From an uncultured Acidilobus sp. JCHS (GTDB lineage Archaea; Thermoproteota; Thermoprotei_A; Sulfolobales; Acidilobaceae), in contig AYMD01000011.1 in assembly GCA_000495735.1 (NCBI GenBank), forward strand, positions 14,473 through 46,882: DNA of 32,410 bases, written 5' to 3'. Every line of letters starts with the position of its first letter. Within the stretch, counting starts at the first letter, position 1. The notes beneath the pieces were generated by a model that was given only the letters and a program-made list of their open reading frames with translations, did no database searches and was not told where the DNA came from. The translations under genes were made by a program, and so were the position numbers. Positions 1 through 7,683 of this stretch are shown here, piece after piece.

Positions 1-847
1 TGAGGCAGCGTAGAAGGGGGCCCCGAAGTAGTGGTAGGAGCCCCCCACGACCAGCACCTTCCCGTTGCCGCCCTTGTAGGCGTCCCTCGGCCTCCTGGGC
101 ACCCTGGCAGCCACGTCGCCTGGGCCGGGCGAAGGTGACCGCGTCCCTCGGCATGCCCACATCGGCCACCAGGACCTCGCCCACGTACGGCTTTGCCTCC
201 TCCTTCATGAGGCCGGGCTTTAGCGTGTGCATGGTCACGGTCACGTCGGCCCTTGCAGTCCCCTCGACGGCCTGGCCCGTGTCGGGGTCTAGGCCCGTGG
301 GCACGTCTATGGCCACCCTGAGCCCCCTCGAGGCGTTGAATGCCGCCAGGGCGCTGGCTATGGGCTCCCTCAGCCTCCCCCTGACGCCTATGCCCAGGAT
401 TCCGTCAATTAGGGCGTCCGCCTCCTCAGGCCTGTACTCCCTCGGGTCCTCAAGGTGAACGACCTTCACGCTCCTCATCTTAAGCAGGGCCTGTAGGTTG
501 ACCTGAGCGTCCCTGTGCTCGACGAGCTTAGGGTCGTAGAGCAGGTAGACGGTTACGTCAGCCCCCCTGGCGGCCAGGTGCCTGGCCGAGACTATCGCGT
601 CGCCCCCGTTGCCGCCCTTGCCCGCGTAGACCACTACCTTCTTCCCCCTCACGTCGCCAAGGTAGCACTCAACGGCGTCAGCCACTGCCCTCCCGGCGTT
701 CTCCATGAGCAGCAGGAGCGGGACGCCCAGCCACACTGTGTTTACCTCGTAGGCCCTGGTGTCCTCAACCGACCATACCTCGGCCGCCTCGACGAACCCC
801 GGGCACTCCCTGGCCAAGCCCAGCACCGCCCTGGGGGGAGCTGTCAA
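1..847 (-). CDS. nnr: Bifunctional NAD(P)H-hydrate epimerase / ADP-dependent dehydratase, partial and frameshifted
   Basis: Repairs hydrated NAD(P)H in the cytosol. The N-terminal domain (YjeF_N epimerase) is complete: it carries VYAGKGGNGGDA, IDGILGIGVRG and AIDVPTGLDPDTG. It reads in one frame from a TTG at 847 (GTG 826 is an alternative) to about position 130. The C-terminal kinase-like dehydratase domain (GGNGKVLVVGGSYHYFGAP) then continues in another frame to the left edge. Deleting one C from the CCC at 127-129 (minus-strand reading) restores VTFAGPGDVAAR, the join expected for this family. The event is therefore a single-base insertion, either a real mutation or a sequencing error. The gene diverges from rps24e across a shared AT-rich promoter. 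Family assignment is firm; whether the product is functional is unclear. Confidence 0.85.
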   Translation of the reverse strand, partial: MTAPPRAVLGLARECPGFVEAAEVWSVEDTRAYEVNTVWLGVPLLLLMENAGRAVADAVECYLGDVRGKKVVVYAGKGGNGGDAIVSARHLAARGADVTVYLLYDPKLVEHRDAQVNLQALLKMRSVKVVHLEDPREYRPEEADALIDGILGIGVRGRLREPIASALAAFNASRGLRVAIDVPTGLDPDTGQAVEGTARADVTVTMHTLKPGLMKEEAKPYVGEVLVADVGMPRDAVTFARPRRRGCQGAQEAEGRLQGRQREGAGRGGLLPLLRGPLLRCL

Positions 848-892
848 GCTATTATGTTCGCCGTCATGGGGGCAATAGGCGGGGTCCTCAGC

Positions 893-901
893 GCTTAAAT
901 T
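893..901. promoter_or_regulatory. Shared divergent TATA-like element (nnr / rps24e)
   Basis: GCTTAAATT is the only AT-rich stretch between the divergent nnr and rps24e genes and reads as a TATA-like box on both strands. It lies about 35-50 bases from each proposed start. Downstream on the plus strand, GAGGAGGG at 918-925 is a strong Shine-Dalgarno motif that selects ATG 933 for rps24e over the upstream GTG 912. Confidence 0.5.
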
Positions 902-932
902 CCCCGCGCTTGTGATTGAGGAGGGAGACATT

Positions 933-1301
933 ATGCAGGCCGCGAAGAAGGTGGAGCTGGGCGACGGCACCTGGCTCGAGGTGCTGTCTGAGAGGAGGAA
1001 CGAGCTGCTGAAGAGGCTTGAGGTTGAGGCCCTGGCTCACCACGAGCTTAAGTCAACGCCCTCTAGGGCGTCGCTGAGGGAGGCCATAGCCAAGGCCTAC
1101 GGGAAGCCTGCTGACGCCGTTTACGTTAAGAACATATACACGTCCTACGGCGTGGGCCTCTCGAGGGTCCACGTGCACATTTACGACACCCACGAGGACG
1201 CCGTTAAGGTGGAGCCAACTTACGTGCTGGCCAGGCACGGCGAGGCCGAGAAGAAGACCGCAAAGGCTAAGCAGGCCGGCGGGGGAGGGCAGAGGCAGTG
1301 A
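933..1301 (+). CDS. rps24e: 30S ribosomal protein S24e
   Basis: Small-subunit ribosomal protein shared by archaea and eukaryotes. About 122 residues from ATG 933, the usual family length. The N-terminal beta strand and RRNELLKRLEVEALAHH, followed by TPSRASLREAIAKAYGK and the motif YGVGLSRVHVHIYD, are characteristic. The C-terminal tail is Lys/Ala/Gly-rich. ATG 933 is preferred over an in-frame GTG at 912 because a GAGGAGGG Shine-Dalgarno ends seven bases upstream. S27ae follows 11 bases later, the standard archaeal pairing. Confidence 0.95.
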   Translation: MQAAKKVELGDGTWLEVLSERRNELLKRLEVEALAHHELKSTPSRASLREAIAKAYGKPADAVYVKNIYTSYGVGLSRVHVHIYDTHEDAVKVEPTYVLARHGEAEKKTAKAKQAGGGGQRQ

Positions 1302-1312
1302 GGTGATAATAC

Positions 1313-1495
1313 ATGGCGAAGGAGGGCGTTAAGGCCTACGTCAGGCTCCTCTACGAGTACGACTACAGCACCGGCACCATAACCCCTAAGAACAAGAAGT
1401 GCCCCAGGTGCGGCAGGTTCATGGCCCACCACATGAAGCCGGTGGAGAGGTGGCACTGTGGCTACTGCGGCTACACCGAGTACGTCGTCAAGTGA
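1313..1495 (+). CDS. rps27ae: 30S ribosomal protein S27ae
   Basis: Sixty-residue zinc-ribbon protein of the small ribosomal subunit. Two Cys pairs are visible (CPRCG and CGYCG), separated by the basic stretch [14 protein letters not shown], as in archaeal S27ae (the archaeal form lacks the ubiquitin fusion of eukaryotes). It starts at ATG 1313 after AGGTGAT and lies in one operon with rps24e upstream and kae1 downstream. The longest reading of kae1 would overlap its 3' end by 38 bases. Confidence 0.95.
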   Translation: MAKEGVKAYVRLLYEYDYSTGTITPKNKKCPRCGRFMAHHMKPVERWHCGYCGYTEYVVK

Positions 1496-2516
1496 GGTCG
1501 AGGTAACAGTACTGGGCATAGAGTCGACGGCCCACACCTTCGGCGTCGGCCTGGCCAGGCGGGACAGGTCAGGCATTCACCTGCTCAGGGACTCAAGGAG
1601 GACATATGTGCCGAGGAAGGGGGGCATAGTCCCCCGCGAGGTGGCCCAGTTCTTCAGCGAGGTGGCCGCCGAGGTAATAGAGGAGGCCCTCTCGGTCAAC
1701 GGCGTCAGCGTCAGGGAGGTAGGGGCCGTCGCGGTCGCCCTCGGCCCCGGCATGGGCCCCCAGCTGAGGGTGGGGGCCACGGTGGCCAGGGCCATAGCGA
1801 GCCGCTTCAACGTGCCCCTCGTGCCCGTGAACCACGCGGTGGCCCACTTAGAGGTGGGGAGGTACACGACTGGCCTGCTCGACCCAGTGATCCTTTACGT
1901 CTCCGGCGGCAACACGGCGGTGACAACCTTTGTTGAGGGCAGGTACAGGGTCTTCGGTGAGACCCTTGACATAGCCCTCGGCAACCTGCTCGACACCTTC
2001 GCCAGGGAGGTGGGGCTCGGGCCGCCCTACGTGAGGGAGGGGATGCACGTTGTTGACATGTGCGCCGAGGGAGGGGAGTTCATAAGCGGCATACCTTATG
2101 TGGTCAAGGGGCAGGACGTCTCGTTCTCCGGCATACTCACGGCGGCCGTGAGGCTCGCGAGGTCGGGCGCCAGGCTCAGGGACGTGTGCTACACGCTCAG
2201 GGAGGTGGCCTTCTCCAGCGTAACTGAGGTCACAGAGAGGTGCCTGGCCCACACGGGCAAGAGGGACGTCCTCCTTACCGGGGGAGTCGCGGCCAACAGG
2301 CTCCTCACCTCGAAGCTGGAGTCCATGGCCAGGCTCCACGGCGGCAGGTTCATGGCTGTGCCCCCGCAGTACGCTGGCGACAACGGGGCAATGATAGCGC
2401 TCACAGGCCTCCTAGCGCTCCTCAGCGGCGTTACAGTTGAGCCCGAGAGGGCCTACATAAATCAGAGGTGGAGGCTCGACGAGGTTGACGTGCCTTGGTA
2501 TGGGAGGCTCCTCTGA
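1458..2516 (+). CDS. kae1: KEOPS subunit Kae1 (tRNA N6-threonylcarbamoyladenosine transferase)
   Basis: Transfers threonylcarbamoyl to A37 of ANN-decoding tRNAs within the KEOPS complex. ASKHA-fold hallmarks are present: [13 protein letters not shown], the metal-binding [19 protein letters not shown], and [13 protein letters not shown], ending with [14 protein letters not shown]. The start is problematic. Homologues usually begin one to three residues before LGIEST, but the only in-frame ATG/GTG/TTG is GTG 1458, inside rps27ae. CTG at 1512 (334 aa) lies seven bases after a GAGGT motif (1500-1504) and gives a normal length. The coordinates given are the longest reading. The 3' end overlaps bud32 by 22 bases. 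Confidence 0.93.
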   Translation: MATAATPSTSSSEVEVTVLGIESTAHTFGVGLARRDRSGIHLLRDSRRTYVPRKGGIVPREVAQFFSEVAAEVIEEALSVNGVSVREVGAVAVALGPGMGPQLRVGATVARAIASRFNVPLVPVNHAVAHLEVGRYTTGLLDPVILYVSGGNTAVTTFVEGRYRVFGETLDIALGNLLDTFAREVGLGPPYVREGMHVVDMCAEGGEFISGIPYVVKGQDVSFSGILTAAVRLARSGARLRDVCYTLREVAFSSVTEVTERCLAHTGKRDVLLTGGVAANRLLTSKLESMARLHGGRFMAVPPQYAGDNGAMIALTGLLALLSGVTVEPERAYINQRWRLDEVDVPWYGRLL

Positions 2517-3184
2517 TACCTCAGTGGGCCAGGGGGCTCAAGCCGGTCAAGCAGGGGGCTGAGTCCGTCATACTCCTTGGCGACTTCCTCGGGCTAAAGG
2601 CGATATACAAGCTGAGGCTCCCAAAGCCCTACATGCACCCCTCGCTCGACCAGTCCCTGAGGTCGCAGAGGACGCTGAAGGAGGCCAAGGTGCTCTCCCA
2701 GGCCGCCAGGGCAGGGGCCAACGTGCCCTCCCTTTACTCCATCTACCCCTCCATGGGGCTAATAGTTATGGAGTACGTTGAGGGGCCCACGCTGAAGGAG
2801 TACGTCTCAGGGGGCCAGCCCTGCTGGAGGGAGGTCGTCAGGGAGGCCGGGGCCCAGCTGGGCATACTTCACAGGGCCGGGGTAGTCCACGGCGACTCAA
2901 CGACCTCAAACATAGTTGTCAGGGAGGGAAGGGCCTACCTCATAGACTTCGGCCTGGCCGAGTTCTCGACGAGGGATGAGGACAGGGCCGTCGACCTTCA
3001 CCTCTTCAGGGAGGCCGTCATAAGCACCCACCCGTCCCTGTCAGAGGAGCTCTTCAACCTCTTCGTGGAGGGCTACAGGTCCTCGGTAGGGGACGACGTT
3101 GCCAGGTCGGTCCTTGAGAGGATGAGGTCAGTGGAGATGAGGGGGAGGTATATAGCGGCCAGGAGGAGCGTGTGGAGGGGATGA
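2495..3184 (+). CDS. bud32: KEOPS subunit Bud32 (atypical kinase/ATPase)
   Basis: Small kinase-fold partner of Kae1; in KEOPS it acts as an ATPase needed for tRNA t6A synthesis. About 229 residues. Visible are the glycine-loop equivalent KQGAESVI, MEYVEGPTLKEYV, the catalytic loop HGDSTTSNIVV and the metal-binding DFGLAEFS, followed by EDRAVDLHLFREAV, all typical of Bud32. Translation starts at TTG 2495, nine bases after a GAGGT motif and within the end of kae1, suggesting coupling. Many euryarchaea fuse the two genes; here they are adjacent and overlapping. Confidence 0.95.
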   Translation: MVWEAPLIPQWARGLKPVKQGAESVILLGDFLGLKAIYKLRLPKPYMHPSLDQSLRSQRTLKEAKVLSQAARAGANVPSLYSIYPSMGLIVMEYVEGPTLKEYVSGGQPCWREVVREAGAQLGILHRAGVVHGDSTTSNIVVREGRAYLIDFGLAEFSTRDEDRAVDLHLFREAVISTHPSLSEELFNLFVEGYRSSVGDDVARSVLERMRSVEMRGRYIAARRSVWRG

Positions 3185-3188
3185 TGAC

Positions 3189-3758
3189 GTGCTTTACATA
3201 GTGACAACCAACGATGGCAAGTTCAGGGAGGCCAGGGAGCTGCTGGCGGCCTACGGGATAGAGCTGGGCCAGATAAAGGACGAGAAGCTGGAGGTCCAGC
3301 ATGACGACATCGAGCTGATAGCGAGGGTGGCGGCTGAGGAGGCCTTCAGGAGGCACAGGGTCCCCCTCATAGTTGACGACACAGGCCTCTACGTTGAGGC
3401 CCTGAACGGCTTCCCAGGGCCCTACAGCAGCTACGTAATCAGTAAGGTGGGCCTCAGGGGCTTCCTGAAGCTCATGGAGGGAGTTGAAAACAGGAGGGCC
3501 TGCTTCAGGACGGCCGTGGCCTTCGCCGACGGGACCGGGGTGTACACGTTCACTGGCGAGACCTGCGGTAGCATAGCAGAGTCCCCGAGGGGCTCAGGCG
3601 GCTTCGGCTACGACCCCGTCTTCGTCCCTGAGGGCCAGACAAGGACGTATGCTGAGATGGGCCTTGAGGAGAAGAACGCTATATCTCACAGGGGCAAGGC
3701 CCTCAGGGCGTTCGCCTCCTGGTACCTTACCAGGTATTATCGGCCCACCCAAGGCTAA
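3189..3758 (+). CDS. XTP/dITP diphosphatase (Ham1/RdgB family)
   Basis: Hydrolyses non-canonical purine triphosphates (ITP, dITP, XTP) to monophosphates, cleaning the nucleotide pool. 189 residues, normal for the family. Motifs: VTTNDGKFREA at the N terminus, VDDTGLYVEALNGFPGPYS, GSGGFGYDPVFVP and NAISHRGKALRAF, which carry the substrate and metal-binding residues. The start is GTG 3189, four bases after the bud32 stop, so it belongs to the kae1-bud32 transcript. Confidence 0.95.
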   Translation: MLYIVTTNDGKFREARELLAAYGIELGQIKDEKLEVQHDDIELIARVAAEEAFRRHRVPLIVDDTGLYVEALNGFPGPYSSYVISKVGLRGFLKLMEGVENRRACFRTAVAFADGTGVYTFTGETCGSIAESPRGSGGFGYDPVFVPEGQTRTYAEMGLEEKNAISHRGKALRAFASWYLTRYYRPTQG

Positions 3759-3792
3759 GGCCTGGCTAGGCCAAGAGGTGTTGGGACCTGGC

Positions 3793-4047
3793 TTGGAGCC
3801 CGTGGAGTCCCACGTTAAGAGGGTGTTGTCCCTGGACATAGCGTACCTCCTGGGCGAGCTGAAGGGGGTGTGCACAAGGCTTGACGAGCTCTCCTCAAGG
3901 TCTGACGATGAGGCCAGGCTCGAGAGCATAGTCCTGAAGGCCTACAGGGCTCACCTCCTGGAGGACCTGGAGTCCCTGGTCTCCTTCAGCGCGGGCACAC
4001 CGGAGGCGAAGGCTGAGGAACAGCTGAAGGGGGCCTTAGCTGCCTAA
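3793..4047 (+). CDS. Small alpha-helical protein of unknown function
   Basis: Not recognised. The frame is open from 3649, but the part upstream of 3758 overlaps the ITPase gene and looks non-coding. TTG 3793 (or GTG 3778) gives an 84-residue protein. It is predicted largely helical, with heptad-like stretches such as LSLDIAYLLGELKGVCTRL and a charged middle, and has no signal peptide or membrane segment. Its codon use (GAG, AGG, CTC) matches the neighbours. It is the last gene of the kae1-bud32-ITPase run and converges with iorB, the two ends overlapping by 12 bases. A KEOPS accessory role is conceivable only from position. Confidence 0.6.
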   Translation: MEPVESHVKRVLSLDIAYLLGELKGVCTRLDELSSRSDDEARLESIVLKAYRAHLLEDLESLVSFSAGTPEAKAEEQLKGALAA

Positions 4048-4653
4048 GCGGCACAGCTTGCTGCACGTCCCGTAGCCTTCGTCAAAGGCCATTAGGTTCT
4101 TGTCAGCCATCGGCATCTCGGCTATCCTCGCCTTAAGCCTCGAAATGTCGACGAACCTGTCCAGGAGGCCCGTTGAGGCCAGGGCCCCGAGCAGGACCAC
4201 GTTCTCGCTCAGGTAGCTCCCCACCTTCTCAGCTATCTCCCTGGCGGGCACGACGAAGTACCTGATGCCAGCCCTCCTGAAGGCCTCCTCTATATCCTTC
4301 CTGCTCGGGCTGACGACGCCAGGTATCGGGGGCCTGAGGAGGACGTCTGAGGTTATCAGTACGCCGCCCTGCCTCAGGTACGGGACCCCCCTCGCGGCCT
4401 CTATGAGCTCGAAGGCCAGGAGGACGTCAGCCCTTCCGCGGGGGACCAGGGGGGCATAGACGTCGCCGAGCCTCACGTGCACCTCCACTGCCCCTCCCCT
4501 CTGGCTCAGGCCGTGGGTCTCGGCCACGAGCGCCTTCGTACCGCTGTCTATGGCCGCGTCAGCGAGCACCTTCGCTGCGGTTATCAGGCCCTGGCCCCCC
4601 ACGCCAACCATGACTACGTTGAGCCTGCCGCTCACTCCCATGCCTCCCACCAC
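4036..4653 (-). CDS. iorB: Indolepyruvate:ferredoxin oxidoreductase, beta subunit
   Basis: Gamma-domain subunit of the oxygen-sensitive enzyme that oxidatively decarboxylates aryl pyruvates from aromatic amino acid catabolism to aryl-acyl-CoA, passing electrons to ferredoxin. About 205 residues. Seen: VGVGGQGLITAAKVLADAA near the N terminus, AETHGLSQRGGAVEVHVRLG and SENVVLLGALASTGLL, all typical of IorB. Possible starts are GTG 4653, GTG 4650 and ATG 4641; each overlaps the end of iorA, so translation is probably coupled. The order iorA-iorB is conserved in archaea. Confidence 0.95.
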   Translation of the reverse strand: MVGGMGVSGRLNVVMVGVGGQGLITAAKVLADAAIDSGTKALVAETHGLSQRGGAVEVHVRLGDVYAPLVPRGRADVLLAFELIEAARGVPYLRQGGVLITSDVLLRPPIPGVVSPSRKDIEEAFRRAGIRYFVVPAREIAEKVGSYLSENVVLLGALASTGLLDRFVDISRLKARIAEMPMADKNLMAFDEGYGTCSKLCRLGS

Positions 4654-6530
4654 CCCTCGCTTTCCTCAACGACCTTCACTATGGCCTTGTAGGGACATAT
4701 CTCAGCGCAGACGCCGCAGCCGACGCAGAGGCTCGGGTCTATCCAGGCCTTCTTGTCGTCGCGTACCATTATGGCAGGGCATGAGAAGGCGTTGTAGCAT
4801 ATGCCGCAGGCGGTGCACTTGTCCTCAATCACCTGGTAGAGAGGCATCTTGACCCTGCGCCTCCTGGCCCTCCTGACCGCCTCCAGGGCGCAGGCCTTCC
4901 TCGCGACGGCCACGGCAGGCTTCCTCTCCTTGACCACGTAGGAGAGGGCCTCCATCAGCTTGTCGGTGGCCTCCTTCAAGTTGAAGGGGTCGAAGGTCAC
5001 GACCTTCTCAACGCCTACCCCCTTGGAGACCTCCTCTATGCTTATGACCTTGGCGGGCTCGCCGAGCGCGTTGAGCCCAGTGCCTGGGTCTGGCTGTTCC
5101 CCGGTCATCGCTGTGACCCTGTTGTCTAGGACCAGCACGAGCATGGGCGACCTGTTGTAGACGGCGTTTATGAGTCCGGGGACCGCTGCGTGGAAGAAGG
5201 TTGAGTCGCCCACAATGGCTATGGCCACCTGGTCGGTCAGCGCGTGGGCGAGGCCGTTGGCGGCGCCGACGCTCCCGCCCATCTCAAGTATTATGTCCTG
5301 CTCCCTGAAGGGCTCGTAGAGGCCGAGGCTGTAGCAGCCTATGTCGCCGCTGTAGACGGGCTTGACCCTCAGGCCGTTGACGGCCCTCCTGAGGGCGTAG
5401 AAGGTGGCCCTGTGTGGGCACCCGGGGCAGAACGTCGGGGGCCTGGGCGGAAGCTGTAGGTCAAGCTTCGTGATAGGGGGCTCCGGCATGGCCGTGCCCG
5501 TGAACTTCGCTACGGCCCCCTCGACGCGCTCGAGCGTCAGCTCGCCTGGGAGGCCCACCAGCTCCTTCCCCACGACCTTCACCTTGAGCCCCTCCTCAGC
5601 TACCAGCTCCTTCAGCTGCCTCTCAACAACGGGCTCCAGCTCCTCTACGACCAGGACCTCGTCTACGTCGGAGAGGGCGTTGAGCGTGAACCTCCTGGGG
5701 AGGGGCACGGGGCTCGAGAGCTTGACCACCTTGACCTTGCCCTCAAGGCCGAGCTCAGAGAGGGCCTCCTTCACGAAGACGTAGGCTACCCCGTCAGCCA
5801 CCACGGCCTTCCTCCCCTCCCCCTCGACCCTGTTGAAGGGCGAGAGGCCGTCAACGTACTTGGTTATGTCCTGCCACTTGGCTATGAGCTTCTCCCTCTG
5901 CTCCCTCGCAACTGCTGGCACCAGGGTCAGCCCCCTCGTCCTCTCGAACCTCCCCTTCGTCCTGGGGGGCCTGAGCTGGCCCAGCGTGACGGGCGCCCTG
6001 GTGTGCGAGACCCTCGTGGTGCTGATCACGAGCACGGGGCTGCTGAAGGCCTCGCTTACGTCAAAGGCCTTCGCTGTCAGGTCCTTGGCCTCCTGGGGGT
6101 CCGAAGGGGTCAGGACGGGCGTGTAGGATATGAGGCCGTAGATCCTGTTGTCCTGCTCGTTCTGGCTGCTCCACATGCTTGGGTCGCCTGCAGAGAAGAT
6201 CACGAGCCCTCCCCTGACGCCAGTGTAGGCTATGCTCATCAGGGCGTCTGAAGCCACGTTCAGTCCCACGTGCTTCATGGTGGCCATGCTCCTGACGCCG
6301 GCGAGCGAGGCGCCGTAGGCTGCCTCAAGGGCCACCTTCTCGTTGACGCTCCACTCCACGTATATGCCGACCTCCTTGGCCACCTCGGCCAGGGACTCTA
6401 TGACCTCGGTTGAAGGAGTTCCGGGGTAGCCTGAGGCGAAGCCACCTTCGGCCTCAAGGAACCCCCTCGCTACCGCCTCGTTCCCCATGAGCAGCTGAAC
6501 GGTCCCAGGGGCCCCAAGCAGCCTATACAA
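4632..6530 (-). CDS. iorA: Indolepyruvate:ferredoxin oxidoreductase, alpha subunit
   Basis: Thiamine-diphosphate and iron-sulfur subunit. In order: a pyrimidine-binding-type domain (MGNEAVARGFLEA, GYPGTPSTEVIESL), a linker, a TPP-binding domain (CPGCPHRATFYALRRA, GDIGCYSLG, VGDSTFFHAAVPGLINAVYN) and a C-terminal ferredoxin domain with two clusters (CTACGICYNAFSCP and CVGCGVCAEICP). The frame opens to TTG 6599, but a TATA-like AAGTTAAT lies inside that extension (about 6565-6572). TTG 6530 (632 aa) or ATG 6489 is therefore more likely. It forms a two-gene operon with iorB. Confidence 0.93.
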   Translation of the reverse strand: MYRLLGAPGTVQLLMGNEAVARGFLEAEGGFASGYPGTPSTEVIESLAEVAKEVGIYVEWSVNEKVALEAAYGASLAGVRSMATMKHVGLNVASDALMSIAYTGVRGGLVIFSAGDPSMWSSQNEQDNRIYGLISYTPVLTPSDPQEAKDLTAKAFDVSEAFSSPVLVISTTRVSHTRAPVTLGQLRPPRTKGRFERTRGLTLVPAVAREQREKLIAKWQDITKYVDGLSPFNRVEGEGRKAVVADGVAYVFVKEALSELGLEGKVKVVKLSSPVPLPRRFTLNALSDVDEVLVVEELEPVVERQLKELVAEEGLKVKVVGKELVGLPGELTLERVEGAVAKFTGTAMPEPPITKLDLQLPPRPPTFCPGCPHRATFYALRRAVNGLRVKPVYSGDIGCYSLGLYEPFREQDIILEMGGSVGAANGLAHALTDQVAIAIVGDSTFFHAAVPGLINAVYNRSPMLVLVLDNRVTAMTGEQPDPGTGLNALGEPAKVISIEEVSKGVGVEKVVTFDPFNLKEATDKLMEALSYVVKERKPAVAVARKACALEAVRRARRRRVKMPLYQVIEDKCTACGICYNAFSCPAIMVRDDKKAWIDPSLCVGCGVCAEICPYKAIVKVVEESEGWWEAWE

Positions 6531-6629
6531 TAGGCGTTTCCCGCGAGAGAATCCCCAGCGGGGATTAACTTTCTTCCTAAGGATGAGCGATGGGCCCAAT
6601 GGCCCTCCAAGGGCCCTGGCCTCAGCTTG

Positions 6630-6665
6630 CCTCCCCTGCCCTTAAGGGCCAGGCCTTCAGTCGTA
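6630..6665 (-). repeat. Solo TnpB-element end-like hairpin (copy 1)
   Basis: Read on the minus strand, this stretch has ACTGAAGG, CCTGGCCCTTAAGGGCAGGG and GAGG in the same order as the right end of the TnpB-only element at 27325-27358 (AGTGAAA, CCTCGCCCTTAAGGGCGGGG, AGG). They differ by a few substitutions and one-base indels. No transposase lies nearby. It sits between the divergent iorA and phosphodiesterase genes, and its central CTTAAG may also serve as promoter DNA. Confidence 0.55.
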
Positions 6666-6692
6666 AAACGGCAGGCCCCACAGGGCCTGAAG

Positions 6693-7211
6693 GTGCCTGG
6701 CTTGCTGGTAGGGGTCGTGAGCGACTCCCATGACGACGTGGCCTCCGTGAGGAAGGTCGCGGAGTTCCTTCACAGGTCAGGGGTCGAGGCCGTGATACAC
6801 CTGGGCGACATCATCGCCCCCTTCACCCTAAGGGAGCTCGCTAAGGGCGTAGGGGTGCCCATAGAGGGGGTCTTCGGCAACAACGACTGCGAGCTTGAGC
6901 TCCTGCTCGAGACCGCAAGGGATGTCAACGCCAGGGTCTCCTCGTGGCCCAGGATCATACAGCTTGGAGGTAGGAGGCTGCTCCTCATGCACGGGAAGGG
7001 CTCAGCCGAGGTGACGGTTGAGGTGGCCCACGCCCTGGCCGAGTCGGGCAGGTTCGACGGGGTCCTCTACGGCCACACCCACAGGGAGGAGCTGAGCTAC
7101 GTGAGGGGCGTCCTCGTACTTAACCCTGGCCCCGTATCCTCAGCTGTCGGGGGCCCCAGGCTGGCCCTGCTCGACACTGAGACCATGGCGGCTAAGCTCG
7201 TGAGACTATGA
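6693..7211 (+). CDS. Metallophosphoesterase, YfcE/MJ0936 family
   Basis: Two-metal phosphodiesterase, soluble; the substrate is uncertain (MJ0936 acts on model phosphodiesters). Motifs in order: VGVVSDSHDD, VIHLGDII, VFGNNDCE, LLLMHGKG and LYGHTHREE, which supply the Asp/His/Asn metal ligands; NPGPVSS near the end is also typical. The frame is open from 6627, but family members begin a few residues before the SDSHDD motif, so GTG 6693 or TTG 6702 is favoured. It overlaps the JAMM gene by four bases (ATGA), indicating one transcript. Confidence 0.9.
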   Translation: MPGLLVGVVSDSHDDVASVRKVAEFLHRSGVEAVIHLGDIIAPFTLRELAKGVGVPIEGVFGNNDCELELLLETARDVNARVSSWPRIIQLGGRRLLLMHGKGSAEVTVEVAHALAESGRFDGVLYGHTHREELSYVRGVLVLNPGPVSSAVGGPRLALLDTETMAAKLVRL

Positions 7212-7606
7212 AGGCCTGCGAGCCCCTGAGGCTCAGCCGGTCCCTCCTTGAGGCCCTTAGCAGGGAGGCCTCGGCCTCGAAGCATGAGGTGGTAGGCTTC
7301 CTGCTCGGGGTCGGCTGCAGGGCCTTGGTGGCGTTCCCCATGGAGAATTTAGCGTCTTCATCCGTGGAGTTCCTGGCCAACCCCCTTGACGTCGTTGCGG
7401 CCCACAACCTGGCGGAGGCTCTGGGCCTTGAGCTGATAGCGCTTTACCACAGCCACCCCTTCGGGCCGGCGGCGCCCAGCTCCAAGGACGTTGAGGGGAT
7501 GAAGTGGTGGCCCATGACCTGGCTGATAGTCTCAGCTCAGGGGGCAAGGGCCTGGAGGCTCGCGGAGGGGAAAGCCGCTGAGGTACCTATCGAGCTAGTG
7601 GCCTGA
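7208..7606 (+). CDS. JAMM/MPN+ metalloprotease-like protein (desampylase type)
   Basis: Family members are zinc isopeptidases that remove ubiquitin-like SAMP/Urm1 proteins or process sulfur carriers. The full JAMM signature is present: Glu27 in KHEVVGFLLG, then His81-x-His83-x7-Ser91-x2-Asp94 in HSHPFGPAAPSSKD, with textbook spacing. 132 residues, a stand-alone MPN domain with no extra domains. It is translationally coupled (ATGA) to the phosphodiesterase gene. The biological substrate cannot be read from the sequence. Confidence 0.88.
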   Translation: MKACEPLRLSRSLLEALSREASASKHEVVGFLLGVGCRALVAFPMENLASSSVEFLANPLDVVAAHNLAEALGLELIALYHSHPFGPAAPSSKDVEGMKWWPMTWLIVSAQGARAWRLAEGKAAEVPIELVA

Positions 7607-7683
7607 GCCCAGGGACCCTTGAGCGCTGCCGGCCGGGCTCAGGCTGCCCGCCCAGGCAAGGCCTCCAAAGCAGCCGTCATCGG

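Noticed and set aside
135-898. Plus-strand reading frames of 107 and 127 codons near the left edge
   Set aside because: They lie antisense to the nnr gene, whose minus-strand translation shows clear family motifs.
3181-3200. ATGATGA as a possible box C of a C/D guide RNA between bud32 and the ITPase gene
   Set aside because: No properly placed D boxes or closing stem were found; the bases belong to gene ends and starts.
5404-6251. Long plus-strand frames opposite iorA
   Set aside because: Ser/Thr/Arg-rich products with no motifs, antisense to well-conserved TPP-enzyme sequence; typical GC-rich shadows.
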